Source: Nocardioides flavus (ex Wang et al. 2016) (GTDB taxonomy: Bacteria; Actinomycetota; Actinomycetes; Propionibacteriales; Nocardioidaceae). Taken from it: a DNA stretch of 64,000 nt. The translations under genes and the position numbers were made by a program. Positions 9,869 to 18,356 of the stretch are shown in pieces. Position 1 is the first letter of the stretch, and each line of letters starts with the position of its first letter. Under the pieces are notes generated by a model. That model was not told where the DNA came from, made no database searches, and saw only the letters and a list, made by a program, of their open reading frames with translations. Location: NCBI RefSeq assembly GCF_014653115.1, contig NZ_BNAD01000001.1, positions 248,001-312,000 on the forward strand. Direction: 5' to 3'.

Positions 9869-11424
9869 TTCAGTTCTCCGATCACGGACTCGGCGGCGGC
9901 GAGGACCGCGCCGGACTGGACGAGGCCGACGGCGGCCTCGATCTCGGGCGAGAGATGGCGGTCGGGGCCGGGGCCTGCGACGCCGTTGCTGCGGAGCAGG
10001 TCGACGACCGCACCGGTGGCGGGCGACGGCGTGAGCGGCGCCCGCAGGTCGAGGGCGCGGGCCGCGGTGAGGACCTCCACGGCCACGACGCGGGACAGGC
10101 CGTCGACGGAGCGGCGCAGCTTGCGAGCGGCGCTCCACCCCATCGACACGTGGTCCTCCTGCATGGCGCTGGAGGGGATCGAGTCCACGGACGCCGGGAC
10201 GGCGAGACGCTTGAGCTCGGACACGATCGCGGCCTGGGTGTACTGGGCGATCATGTGTCCACTGTCGACACCGGGGTCGTCGGCCAGGAACGGGGGCAGC
10301 CCGTGGTTGCGGGCCTTGTCGAGGAACCGGTCGGTGCGCCGCTCGCTGATCGAGGCCACGTCGGCAGCGACGATCGCGAGGAAGTCGAGGACGTAGGCGA
10401 CCGGCGCCCCGTGGAAGTTGCCGTTGGACTCGACGCTGTCGCCCATCACGACCGGGTTGTCGACCGCACTGGCCAGTTCGCGGCCCGCGACGGTCGCGGC
10501 GTGCTCGACGGTGTCGCGGGCGGCGCCGTGCACCTGCGGCGAGCAGCGCAGGGAGTAGGCGTCCTGCACGCGGTTGCAGTCGCCGGTGCGGTGCGAGGCC
10601 ACGATCGCCGAGCCGGCCATGAGGGCGGTCAGGTTCGCCGCCGACAGCGCCTGGCCGGGGTGCGGCCGGATGGCCTGCAGCTCGGGGGCGAAGACCCGGT
10701 CGGTGCCGAGCTGGCCCTCGACGCTCATCGCGGCCGCGACGTCGGCGGTGCGCAGCAGCATCCGCAGGTCGGCGATCGCCATGACGAGCATGCCGAGCAT
10801 CCCGTCGGTGCCGTTGATCAGGGCGAGGCCCTCCTTGGCACCGAGCTCGACCGGGGCGAGGCCGGCCGCGGCGAGCGCCTCTGATGCGGGGAGGAGCCGG
10901 CCGGAGGCGTCGCGTACGTCGCCCTCACCCATCAGCGCGAGCGCGCAGTGCGACAGCGGCGCGAGGTCACCGGAGCAGCCGAGCGAGCCGTACTCGTGCA
11001 CCACGGGCGTGATGCCGTGGGAGAGCAGGTCGGCCATCAGCTGCGCGGTCTCGCGGCGGATGCCGGTGCGTCCGGTCGCCAGGGTCGAGAGTCGCAGCAG
11101 CATGAGCGCGCGGACCACCTCGCGCTCGACCTCGGGCCCCGAGCCGGCGGCGTGCGAGCGTACGAGAGAGCGCTGGAGCTGGGCACGCATCTCGGTCGGG
11201 ATGTGCCGTGTGGCGAGTGCACCGAAGCCGGTGCTGACGCCGTAGGTCGGGGTCTCGCCCGCGGCCAGCGCCTCGACGACGCCGCGCGCCCGGTCGATGG
11301 CCGTCAACGCCTCGGGCGTCAGCTCGACCGGTGCGCCGCCGCGGGCGACCCGGACGACGTCGTCGAACGAGACGGGGCCGACGCCCACGCCGACCTCGGT
11401 GCGGATGGACTGGATGCTCTGCAT
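9865..11424 (-). CDS. hutH: Histidine ammonia-lyase HutH
   Basis: A 519-residue histidase that deaminates L-histidine to urocanate. The autocatalytic MIO cofactor site is [15 protein letters not shown], with the tripeptide Cys150-Ser151-Gly152 where most enzymes have Ala-Ser-Gly; I recall the Cys form in Streptomyces HutH. Other conserved blocks are [30 protein letters not shown] and [12 protein letters not shown]. The start is the ATG at [10 protein letters not shown]. It is first in hutH-hutU and faces away from a membrane protein gene, with the IclR regulator gene beyond it. Confidence 0.96.
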
Positions 11425-11574
11425 GACTTCATGAAACTCCCGCGGCCCGACGTCCCACCAGACGCTCCCGCCTCCTTCGGTCTGGAATACGAGACTTCCC
11501 CCGTTCGGGTGAAGACGCTGGACAGCACCGACAGTGGTGCCAGACTGGGCACTCCCCTGTCGTAGGAGACCCAC

Positions 11575-12180
11575 GTGACCACGCTCATCATCGTCATCGT
11601 CATCGCCGCCGTCGTGCTCGGCGGTGCCGCGTTCTTCGCCCAGCGCAAGAAGCGCGAGTCCGAGATCGCGCAGGCAGAGGCCGTCCGCGCCCAGGCCGCC
11701 AGCCAGGCACAGAGCACCCTGCCCGAGGCGCAGGACCGGGCCGCCGAGGCCGAGGCCCGCGCCGCGGAGGCCCGCGCGGCCGCCGAGCGCGCCGAGGCCG
11801 AGGCCCGGGCCGCGGAGGTGGAGGCCTCGCACGCCGAGGCCGAGCACGAGGCGCAGGTGCGTGACGCCGACCGCCTCGACCCGCGCGTGGACCACAAGGC
11901 CGACGACTACGAGCCCCAGGTCGCCGGCACCGCCGACCAGCAGCCCACCCCGCCCTCGGAGGTCAACACCGAGCCGGAGCCGGCTGCCGCAGCGCCCGCG
12001 CAGACCGACACACCCACCGACACCCCCACCGGGACCGACGCGCCGACAGCCACGCGTGCGACCGACCAGAGCCCGCAGCTGCCCCGTCGCACGCCGGGCG
12101 CCCAGGAGATGCCGGGCAGGCCGATCGAGCGCACGGACGACGGCGGCGGGTGGTTCAGCAAGGACTCCGACAAGTCCTGA
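11575..12180 (+). CDS. Membrane-anchored Ala/Glu-rich coiled-coil protein
   Basis: A 201-residue protein with one N-terminal membrane segment (TTLIIVIVIAAVVLGGAAFF), a charged stop (QRKKRES), a coiled coil of A-E-A-R-A repeats at about residues 30-100, then a Pro/Thr-rich disordered tail with repeated T-D-T-P-T units. The start is GTG with a GGAG site upstream. No enzymatic motif is visible. It lies between divergent hutH and the IclR gene, and its stop is only 13 nt from the IclR start, so the two are probably cotranscribed. The function is unknown. Confidence 0.75.
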   Translation: MTTLIIVIVIAAVVLGGAAFFAQRKKRESEIAQAEAVRAQAASQAQSTLPEAQDRAAEAEARAAEARAAAERAEAEARAAEVEASHAEAEHEAQVRDADRLDPRVDHKADDYEPQVAGTADQQPTPPSEVNTEPEPAAAAPAQTDTPTDTPTGTDAPTATRATDQSPQLPRRTPGAQEMPGRPIERTDDGGGWFSKDSDKS

Positions 12181-12193
12181 CGGGTCCACACCG

Positions 12194-12961
12194 GTGAGCC
12201 AGGTCCCGGCGGCGACCCGCACGCTGCGGGTGCTCCGGTTCCTCGCGACACAGGCCGACCCGGTCCCGCTCGACCGGATCGTGCGGGCGTGCGAGCTGCC
12301 GCGCAGCACGGCCTACCACCTGCTCAACACGATGATCGACGAGGGCTTCGTCGTGCACCTGCCCGACGAGCACCGCTACGGCCTCGGCGTCGCCGCCTTC
12401 GAGGTGGGCAGCGGCTTCACGCGCCAGGAGCCGCTCGCCCGCCTCGCCCGCAGGCCCCTCGCCGAGCTCGTCGACCGTACGGGGCACGGCGCGCACCTGG
12501 CGGTGCTGCACGGGCGCGACGTGCTCTACGTGGTCGAGGAACGCGCCCCGGGGCGACCGCCGCTGGTCACCGACGTCGGCGTACGCCTGCCGGCCCACCT
12601 CACCGCGTCGGGGCGCGCCATCCTGGCCGCGCTGCCGGCGAGCCAGGTGCGCGCGCTCTATCCCGACCGGTCCGCGTTCGTCGACCGCCACGGCAAGGGG
12701 CCCACCTCCCTCAGCGCCCTGCGTACGGTCCTGTCCGCCACGCGGCAGCGCGGCCACGCCACCGAGGAGGGCGAGGTGACGCCCGGGCTGCGCAGCGTCG
12801 CCGCGGCGGTGCTCGACCACAACGGGCACCCGGTGGCCGGCGTCGCGGTGACGTTCCCGGGCGAGGTCGGGACCGCCGACGCGCGCGTGGTGGCGGAGGT
12901 GAAGGCCACCGCCGAGCGGCTGACGCGCCGGGTCAGCGGCGGCGCACGAGTCGTGCGTTGA
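12194..12961 (+). CDS. IclR-family transcriptional regulator (likely hut regulator)
   Basis: A 255-residue protein with an N-terminal winged helix-turn-helix (ATRTLRVLRFLATQADPVPL through LPRSTAYHLLNTM) and a C-terminal IclR effector domain (GHGAHLAVLHGRDVLYV, then LTASGRAILAAL and the LRSVAAAVLDHNGHPVAGVA strands). IclR proteins sense small-molecule effectors. Closeness to hutH suggests control of histidine use, probably with urocanate as effector, but this is inference. A GTG start 13 nt after the preceding stop was chosen because it opens directly onto the HTH. Its 3' end overlaps the convergent sortase gene by 29 nt. Confidence 0.88.
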   Translation: MSQVPAATRTLRVLRFLATQADPVPLDRIVRACELPRSTAYHLLNTMIDEGFVVHLPDEHRYGLGVAAFEVGSGFTRQEPLARLARRPLAELVDRTGHGAHLAVLHGRDVLYVVEERAPGRPPLVTDVGVRLPAHLTASGRAILAALPASQVRALYPDRSAFVDRHGKGPTSLSALRTVLSATRQRGHATEEGEVTPGLRSVAAAVLDHNGHPVAGVAVTFPGEVGTADARVVAEVKATAERLTRRVSGGARVVR

Positions 12962-13463
12962 CGATGATGCGGGTGCGGTAGACGCCGGTCAGGTCGTTGC
13001 GGTCCCCGCAGGTGATGAGCACGAGCCGGGGCTTGCCGCGGTCGCTGAAGAGACCGGCGACGGCCTGGCGCGACATCCCCGTCACCTTGCGGACGCGGGT
13101 CACCTCGAAGCGGTTCTCACCCACGACGACGATGTTGCCCGGGCGCAGCCTGCCGAGGTTGTCGAAGACGCCGGGGCCCTTGGACCAGGTGTGGCCGGCG
13201 AGCACGGCGCTTCCCTGCTGGCCGGGGAGGACGCCGTGCTTCCAGCGGTAGACGTCACGGACGCTGCGGCCGATCGCGAGGTGTCCCGCCTTCGTCACCC
13301 CGACGGGGATGATCCCCGCGTTGACGCCGATCGCCGGGATCGAGAGGCGTCCGAGCGCGGCCTCGCGCTCGACGGTCGTCACCGGGCCGGCACCGGCCGG
13401 CGCGGACCCCAGACCGACGGCCACGACGAGAGCGGCCAGGACGGCCACGACCAACCTGCGCAT
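12933..13463 (-). CDS. Class F-like sortase
   Basis: A 176-residue exported transpeptidase. It has a signal peptide or N-terminal anchor (MRRLVVAVLAALVVAVGLGS), then a sortase beta-barrel with His91 in LAGHTWSKG, catalytic Cys152 in LVLITCGD, and an Arg in YRTRIIVNARL. The short form without a C-terminal membrane helix fits the class E/F type found in high-GC actinobacteria. Sortases link LPxTG-type proteins to the cell wall or pili. No substrate gene is adjacent, but a protein ending in LPDTG lies at the right end of the window. Confidence 0.88.
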   Translation of the reverse strand: MRRLVVAVLAALVVAVGLGSAPAGAGPVTTVEREAALGRLSIPAIGVNAGIIPVGVTKAGHLAIGRSVRDVYRWKHGVLPGQQGSAVLAGHTWSKGPGVFDNLGRLRPGNIVVVGENRFEVTRVRKVTGMSRQAVAGLFSDRGKPRLVLITCGDRNDLTGVYRTRIIVNARLVRRR

Positions 13464-13626
13464 CCGACACCCCTCGATCCGCACTCCAGCACGGGCCCCA
13501 CGCCCGTGCTCGGAGGCTACGCCGGTGCGCGCGCTCCGGCACGGTTCTTCGACGAACGTGGGAGAAGCCTTGACGCGCCCTTGGGCCGCGTGACCCGCCA
13601 CGGGTGGTCGTCGTTCCCGCGCGCTG

Positions 13627-13764
13627 ATGCGCCGCGTGGGCCAGCCGTGGCAGCGGCTCGGACGCGAGCTCACCTACTGCGCGAAGGCACCGGGGAAGAA
13701 GCGAGTGCTGATCAACGTCGAGCTGTCGCGCGGCGGGAGGGTGAGCGACGTACGACGGGGCTGA
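13627..13764 (+). CDS. Possible 45-residue small protein
   Basis: A short open frame from ATG encoding MRRVGQPWQRLGRELTYCAK and ending DVRRG, with balanced non-repetitive composition and a strongly basic character (pI clearly high). No good Shine-Dalgarno is visible, and I do not recognise a family. It sits between the sortase start and the end of the ADP-ribosyltransferase-like frame on the other strand. It could be a genuine small protein or the end of a larger degraded gene; the absence of a ribosome site keeps confidence low. Confidence 0.3.
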   Translation: MRRVGQPWQRLGRELTYCAKAPGKKRVLINVELSRGGRVSDVRRG

Positions 13765-13792
13765 GCCGCGAGGCACGCCGTCGCGCCGTGCG

Positions 13793-14017
13793 TCACGCGA
13801 TGACGACGTGGAGAGCGGGGACGGTGAAGTTCTCGGTCGCCACCGCCACGGACCGTGACGTGGCGGTGAGCTCCCGGGTGACGACCACCTGGCCCTCGCC
13901 GCCGAACTCCGACCCCAGGGTGCGCCCCCGGAAGGTGACGCCGCGGTGAGGCGGCAGCTTGCCCAGTGCGGACAGGAGGACGGCGACCTTCTGGTCGGAG
14001 TCCACGGTCAGCGCCAC
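13793..14017 (-). pseudogene. Truncated ADP-ribosyltransferase-like domain
   Basis: A frame of about 74 codons starting at a GTG that overlaps the end of the preceding gene; a second GTG four codons later is equally possible. The text ALGKLPPHRGVTFRGRTLGS resembles the opening of mono-ADP-ribosyltransferase domains (K-L-P-x-x-x-G-V-x-Y-R-G), where the Arg binds NAD, and RELTATSRSVAVATENF resembles the S-T-S region. The frame stops after LHVVIA, before the E-x-E catalytic pair expected about 25 residues later, so the domain looks cut by a frameshift or stop. The similarity is from memory of the family pattern. Confidence 0.45.
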
Positions 14018-14307
14018 ACGAAGGTGAAGTTCCAGGCCAGCGCGTCGACGGCCTCCGGTGACAGCTCCGGGTGTCGGGCCTGCATCTCGGCGGCCACCCG
14101 TCGCCCGGCATCGCCCAGCGAGGTGGAGTCCCAGTCGATGCTGATCGCCAACGACTCCTCGACGAGGCCCTTCACCTCCATGACCAGGAGGACCGGCTCG
14201 CGCCCGACCGCCGCGGCGGCGCACGCCTCCTCGTCGGCACGGGGCGAGGCGGCCCGCCCCTTCTGCAGGTAGGTCAGCACGCCGGCGCTCAGCTCATCGT
14301 CGGTCAT
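14008..14307 (-). CDS. Hypothetical acidic protein (possible immunity partner)
   Basis: A 99-residue protein, MTDDELSAGVLTYLQKGRAA to NFTFVWR, mildly acidic and without signal or membrane segment. Its ATG overlaps the upstream stop (ATGA) and its end overlaps the next frame, so three short genes form a coupled string. I do not recognise a family. Small acidic soluble proteins coupled to toxin-like genes are often immunity proteins, and the ADP-ribosyltransferase-like frame just downstream makes that worth considering, but nothing in the sequence proves it. Confidence 0.55.
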   Translation of the reverse strand: MTDDELSAGVLTYLQKGRAASPRADEEACAAAAVGREPVLLVMEVKGLVEESLAISIDWDSTSLGDAGRRVAAEMQARHPELSPEAVDALAWNFTFVWR

Positions 14308-14585
14308 CGCTCCCACAACACTTCCGTCTCTCCGGTCCTCGGATCGACCCTCACGATCCGGGTCACCTCAGGATTGTCCTTCAGCGCGTCGAGCTCGCGG
14401 GGCTCCCACACGTTGCCCGGCCGGAGATCCTCCCCGAGCCGTCCGGCCACCTCGGCGCCGCCGACGTTGTCGGTGCGACCCGACCAGAAGAACGCCGAGT
14501 CGGGGTCGGTGCGGAGGTGCGCGGGGTTGATCGATCCGTCGGGATGGAATCCCGGCGTGTGCGTCGCGATCGTGAACTGAGGCAC
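14304..14585 (-). CDS. Hypothetical protein with toxin-domain-like AFFWSGRT motif
   Basis: A 93-residue protein, MPQFTIATHTPGFHPDGSIN to TGETEVLWER. The stretch DPDSAFFWSGRTDNVGGAEV resembles, from memory, a segment in C-terminal domains of actinobacterial polymorphic toxins, though I cannot name the family with certainty. There is no N-terminal delivery domain and no signal peptide, so if it is toxin-derived it is a detached fragment. It is first in the string of three short overlapping frames, and 123 bp separate it from the divergent Fe-S oxidoreductase gene. Confidence 0.55.
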   Translation of the reverse strand: MPQFTIATHTPGFHPDGSINPAHLRTDPDSAFFWSGRTDNVGGAEVAGRLGEDLRPGNVWEPRELDALKDNPEVTRIVRVDPRTGETEVLWER

Positions 14586-14708
14586 GACGCCTCACCGATC
14601 CAAGTTACCTGCGGGTAGGATCCATCTCACGCCGCAGAGCCCTGCCGCCGGCACGATCGGCGGACCTAGGCTGCGGGCTTGTACGCCCCGACCGAGGAGC
14701 ACCCCCAC

Positions 14709-17700
14709 ATGCAGATCTTCGCGATCGTCGTCTCGTTCGCCCTGACCGCCGTTGCCATCGCCATGCTGGTGCCGGCCGTACGGCGGATGCTGGGCGTGAT
14801 CCGGTCCGGCCAGCCGGACGCCGGACGCACCGGCAACCCCGGCGGTCGAGCGGCGACGATGCTCAAGGAGACCTTCCTCCACACCCGGATGCTGCAGTGG
14901 CACTGGGTCGGCATCATGCACTGGTTCGTCTACGCGGCGTTCCTCTTCCTCAGCACGGCCGTGCTGGCGGCGTACTTCCAGCTCTTCGAACCGTCCTTCG
15001 CGTGGCCGCTCATCGGCCACTGGTACCCGTACGAGTGGTTCAGCGAGCTGATCGGCCTGCTCAGCACCGTCGGCATCGTCTACCTGATCGTCTACCGCCA
15101 GAAGCACCACCCGCGCTCCGAGGGGCGCCGCTCGCGCTTCTTCGGCTCGAACTTCTGGCAGGCCTACTTCGTCGAGGCGCTCGCGCTGCTCGAGGGCGCC
15201 GCGATCCTCTTCGTGCGGGCCGCCGAGTGGAAGCTCGACGAGGACGCCGGGCGCAGCCACTACCCGATCGCCTCGTGGATCGGCGACGCGTTCTACTCCA
15301 ACGACACCGCGACGCTCGAGAACACGATCTACGCCATCGCCGCGTTCAAGATCTCGCTGGCGATGATCTGGCTGATGGTGATCGCCCGCAACATCACGAT
15401 GGGCATCGCGTGGCACCGCTTCACCGCCTGGTTCAACATCTACTTCAAGCGTGAGGACGACGGCTCCACCGCCCTCGGTGCGATGAAGCCGCTGACCTCG
15501 GCCGGCAAGCCCGTCACGCTCGACGACCTCGACGACCTCGACGAGGACTCGGTCCTCGGCGCGGGCAAGGTCGAGGACTTCTCGTGGAAGGGCATCCTCG
15601 ACTTCACCACCTGCACCGAGTGCGGCCGCTGCCAGTCGCAGTGCCCCGCGTGGAACACCGAGAAGCCGCTGTCGCCCAAGCTGCTGATCACCAGCCTGCG
15701 CGACCACGCGTACGCCAAGGCGGACGGTGTCGAGGCCCACGCCGAGCGCGAGCTCGTCGGCGTCGGCTCCAAGGGCGAGAGCGCCGGGTCGGGAACGGAC
15801 GTCCTCGACTACTTCTACAACCCCGCCGACGGCGACTTCGTGATCGACGAGGACGTGCTCTGGAGCTGCACGTCGTGCGGCGCCTGCGTCCAGCAGTGCC
15901 CCGTCGACATCGAGCACGTCGACCACATCATGGACATGCGGCGCTACCAGCTGCTCGTCGAGTCCAACTTCCCCGCCGAGCTGAACCAGCTCTTCAAGGG
16001 CCTCGAGAACAAGGGCAACCCGTGGAACATGTCGGCCTCGGCCCGCATGGACTGGGCCAAGGGCCTCGACTTCGAGGTGCCCGTCGTCGGCGAGGACCTC
16101 GAGTCCCTCGAGTCGGTCGACTGGCTCTTCTGGGTCGGCTGCGCCGGGGCGTACGAGGACCGCGCCAAGAAGACGACGCGCGCGGTCGCCGAGCTGCTCG
16201 ACATGGCCGGCGTGACCTTCGGCGTGCTCGGCAACGGCGAGACCTGCACGGGTGACCCCGCCCGCCGCGCCGGCAACGAGTTCGTCTTCCAGGGCCTCGC
16301 CCAGCAGAACGTGGAGACCTTCCAGGAGTACAAGGTCAAGAAGGTCGTCTCGACCTGCGCCCACTGCTTCAACACGCTCAAGAACGAGTACAAGGACTTC
16401 GGCATCGAGCTCGAGGTCGTCCACCACACCCAGCTGCTCAACCGCCTCGTGCGCGAGGGCAGGCTGACGCCCGTCAAGGACGGCGCGGGTGCGGCGAAGC
16501 GCTCGATCACCTACCACGACCCGTGCTACCTCGGTCGCCACAACCAGGTGTACGAGCCCCCGCGCGAGCTGCTGCAGGTGCTGCCGGGCGCCGACTTCGT
16601 CGAGATGGAGCGCAACTCCGAGAAGTCCTTCTGCTGCGGCGCCGGTGGCGCACGCATGTGGATGGAGGAGAACCTCGGTGAGCGGATCAACATGAACCGC
16701 ACCAAGGAGGCCGTCGGCACCGGCGCCGACCAGATCGCCGTCGGCTGCCCCTTCTGCCGCGTGATGCTCTCCGACGGTCTCACGATGCAGCAGAGCAAGG
16801 GCGAGGCCCGCGAGGAGGTCGAGGTCCTCGACGTCGCGCAGATGCTGCTCGCGTCGGTCAAGGGCGAGCAGGCGACCAAGGCCGCGCCGGGGTCGTCGCC
16901 CGCCGCAGCCCCGGCCGCCGCCGCTGCGTCAACTGCCACCGCCACCGCAACCGCCACGGACGTCGCCACCAAGGACGAGCCGGAGGCCGGTGACGTCACC
17001 GTCACCGAGGACACGGTCACCGAGACCGCCGACGTCGGCCCGGCCGCGAAGGCCTCCGGAGGCTCGTCGCTGTTCGACACCCCCGCGCCCGAGGAGGCTC
17101 CCGCTCCTGCCAAGCCGGCAGAGTCGGGCTCGCTCTTCGACACCCCGGCGCCCGAGGAGGCCTCTGCCCCTGCCAAGCCAGCCGAGTCGGGCTCGCTCTT
17201 CGACACCCCGGCTCCGGAGGCGGCGCCGGCGCCCGAGCCGGCTGCTCCGGCTGCTCCGGCCGCGTCTGAGGACAAGCCGGCGGGGTCGACCGACCTCGGC
17301 GGCGGCGGCTCGCTCTTCGACCTCGGGACGCCCGAGCCGGAGCCGGCTCCGTCAACCGCGGCCAAGGCGCCCGCCCCCGCAGCAGACGCGCCGGCCCCGG
17401 CGCCCGCCACCGACCTCGGCGGTGGGTCGCTGTTCGACATCGCGGCGCCCGAGCCGGCTGCTGCGGCCAAGCCTGCTGCGCCGCCCGCTTCCGAGCCCGT
17501 CGCCGAGCCTGTCGCGCAGGCCGAGCCCGAGACCGCGTCCCCCGCGCCGGCCGCCGAAGCACCCTCCGAGGCGCCGGCGTCCACTGGCACGACCTCGACC
17601 CCGGCGACCGACGCCGACCTGTCGAGCCTGGGATCGCTGTTCGACCTGGAGGCACCGGCCGAGGAGCCGGCGCCCGTTCCGGACGTGACGCTCGAGCCCG

Positions 17701-18227
17701 AGCCTGCGACCGAGCCCGCATCGGAGGAAGCTGCGGCGCCGACGCCCGCGCCTGCCGTCGAGCCGGAGCCGCAGGCCGCGGACGAGGCGCCGTCCGCAGG
17801 CGGCGCGGCGTCCACGCCGAGCACGGACGTCGACATCAGCGCCATGGGTTCGCTCTTCGACATCGAGGCCCCTGCGGCCACGGCTGCTCCGGCAGCTCCC
17901 GCCGCACCGGCAGTCGAGCGGGAGGCCGAGCAGGAGTCCGCCGCCGAGCCGGAGGCCGCACCCGAGCCGGAGGCCGAGGTCGCGGCGGCACCGCCGAGCG
18001 GCGCCGACCTGAGCCAGGCCGCGACGTTCGGTGAGCCGTCGGAGACCGAGGACCCCGACACCATCCTCGACGCGGACGACGCGCCCGCCGAGGAAGAGCG
18101 GGAGGCGACGAGAGAGCAGGAGGCAGGGGAGAAGACCGCCCCGGCACCGGCCGCCTCCGACGCCCCCGCGCACACCCCGCGTACGGACGCCGACATCGAC
18201 GGCTCGGGCTCGCTCTTCGACCTCTGA
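14709..18227 (+). CDS. etfD: EtfD-like membrane Fe-S oxidoreductase with SLFD-repeat tail
   Basis: A 1172-residue protein. Residues 1-~270 form a membrane cytochrome/NarI-like domain with several helices and paired histidines (LQWHWVGIMHWFVY). Two 4Fe-4S ferredoxin motifs follow, CTECGRCQSQCP at ~302 and CTSCGACVQQCP at ~387, then two CCG domains including FCCGAGGARM at ~641 and GCPFCRVML. This order matches mycobacterial Rv0338c (EtfD), which takes electrons from ETF in fatty-acid oxidation to the quinone pool. From ~717 a disordered Ala/Pro/Glu-rich tail carries eight S-L-F-D motifs, the last at the C-terminus. The ATG was chosen because GAGGAG lies 9 nt upstream. A perfect palindrome follows the stop. 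Confidence 0.85.
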   Translation: MQIFAIVVSFALTAVAIAMLVPAVRRMLGVIRSGQPDAGRTGNPGGRAATMLKETFLHTRMLQWHWVGIMHWFVYAAFLFLSTAVLAAYFQLFEPSFAWPLIGHWYPYEWFSELIGLLSTVGIVYLIVYRQKHHPRSEGRRSRFFGSNFWQAYFVEALALLEGAAILFVRAAEWKLDEDAGRSHYPIASWIGDAFYSNDTATLENTIYAIAAFKISLAMIWLMVIARNITMGIAWHRFTAWFNIYFKREDDGSTALGAMKPLTSAGKPVTLDDLDDLDEDSVLGAGKVEDFSWKGILDFTTCTECGRCQSQCPAWNTEKPLSPKLLITSLRDHAYAKADGVEAHAERELVGVGSKGESAGSGTDVLDYFYNPADGDFVIDEDVLWSCTSCGACVQQCPVDIEHVDHIMDMRRYQLLVESNFPAELNQLFKGLENKGNPWNMSASARMDWAKGLDFEVPVVGEDLESLESVDWLFWVGCAGAYEDRAKKTTRAVAELLDMAGVTFGVLGNGETCTGDPARRAGNEFVFQGLAQQNVETFQEYKVKKVVSTCAHCFNTLKNEYKDFGIELEVVHHTQLLNRLVREGRLTPVKDGAGAAKRSITYHDPCYLGRHNQVYEPPRELLQVLPGADFVEMERNSEKSFCCGAGGARMWMEENLGERINMNRTKEAVGTGADQIAVGCPFCRVMLSDGLTMQQSKGEAREEVEVLDVAQMLLASVKGEQATKAAPGSSPAAAPAAAAASTATATATATDVATKDEPEAGDVTVTEDTVTETADVGPAAKASGGSSLFDTPAPEEAPAPAKPAESGSLFDTPAPEEASAPAKPAESGSLFDTPAPEAAPAPEPAAPAAPAASEDKPAGSTDLGGGGSLFDLGTPEPEPAPSTAAKAPAPAADAPAPAPATDLGGGSLFDIAAPEPAAAAKPAAPPASEPVAEPVAQAEPETASPAPAAEAPSEAPASTGTTSTPATDADLSSLGSLFDLEAPAEEPAPVPDVTLEPEPATEPASEEAAAPTPAPAVEPEPQAADEAPSAGGAASTPSTDVDISAMGSLFDIEAPAATAAPAAPAAPAVEREAEQESAAEPEAAPEPEAEVAAAPPSGADLSQAATFGEPSETEDPDTILDADDAPAEEEREATREQEAGEKTAPAPAASDAPAHTPRTDADIDGSGSLFDL
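17061..18224 (+). repeat. Eight dispersed GSLFD(T/L/I) motifs in the EtfD-like tail
   Basis: Within the coding region the motif S-L-F-D recurs eight times, usually as G-S-L-F-D followed by T, L or I and then a P-E/A-P run. The first three copies are near-identical (GSLFDTPAPEE type, ~21 residues apart). Later copies are separated by 35-90 residues of Ala/Pro/Glu linker. Several copies are preceded by an acidic lead such as TDADLSSL, TDVDISAM or TDADIDGS. The protein ends exactly on the eighth copy. Confidence 0.9.
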
Positions 18228-18240
18228 CAGGCGACAGCGT

Positions 18241-18276
18241 CAGACGAACCCGCACCGATCGGTGCGGGTTCGTCTG
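18241..18276. terminator. Perfect 36-bp palindrome after the EtfD-like gene
   Basis: CAGACGAACCCGCACCGA is followed directly by its exact reverse complement, giving an 18-bp stem without an unpaired loop centre (a small loop would open at the central GATC). It begins 13 nt after the stop codon. It is the likely terminator separating the long Fe-S gene from the regulator operon; there is no T-run on either strand. Confidence 0.75.
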
Positions 18277-18283
18277 ACCATGG

Positions 18284-18349
18284 TGACGTCACGGCGACAC
18301 CAGATGACATCACGTCGGCGTTGACATGACATCACAGTGGTGTCACGAT
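18284..18349 (+). promoter_or_regulatory. Promoter with repeated TGACATCAC operator half-sites
   Basis: TTGACA (18321-18326) and CACGAT (18344-18349) are 17 bp apart and would start transcription at about the ATG of the next gene, i.e. a leaderless transcript. Overlaid are ATGACATCAC at 18304 and 18326 (22 bp apart, two helical turns), an inverted GTGGTGTCA that makes TGACATCACAGTGGTGTCA (18327-18345) a near-perfect palindrome, and a palindromic TGACGTCA at 18284. Such arrays fit binding by ribbon-helix-helix dimers, and the next gene encodes one, so autoregulation is likely. Confidence 0.6.
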
Positions 18350-18356
18350 GGTGCAC

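Noticed and set aside
13764..13793. Frameshift repair to extend the ADP-ribosyltransferase-like frame into the next frame
   Set aside because: The downstream alternative frames do not supply a clean E-x-E motif, so no confident join could be proposed.
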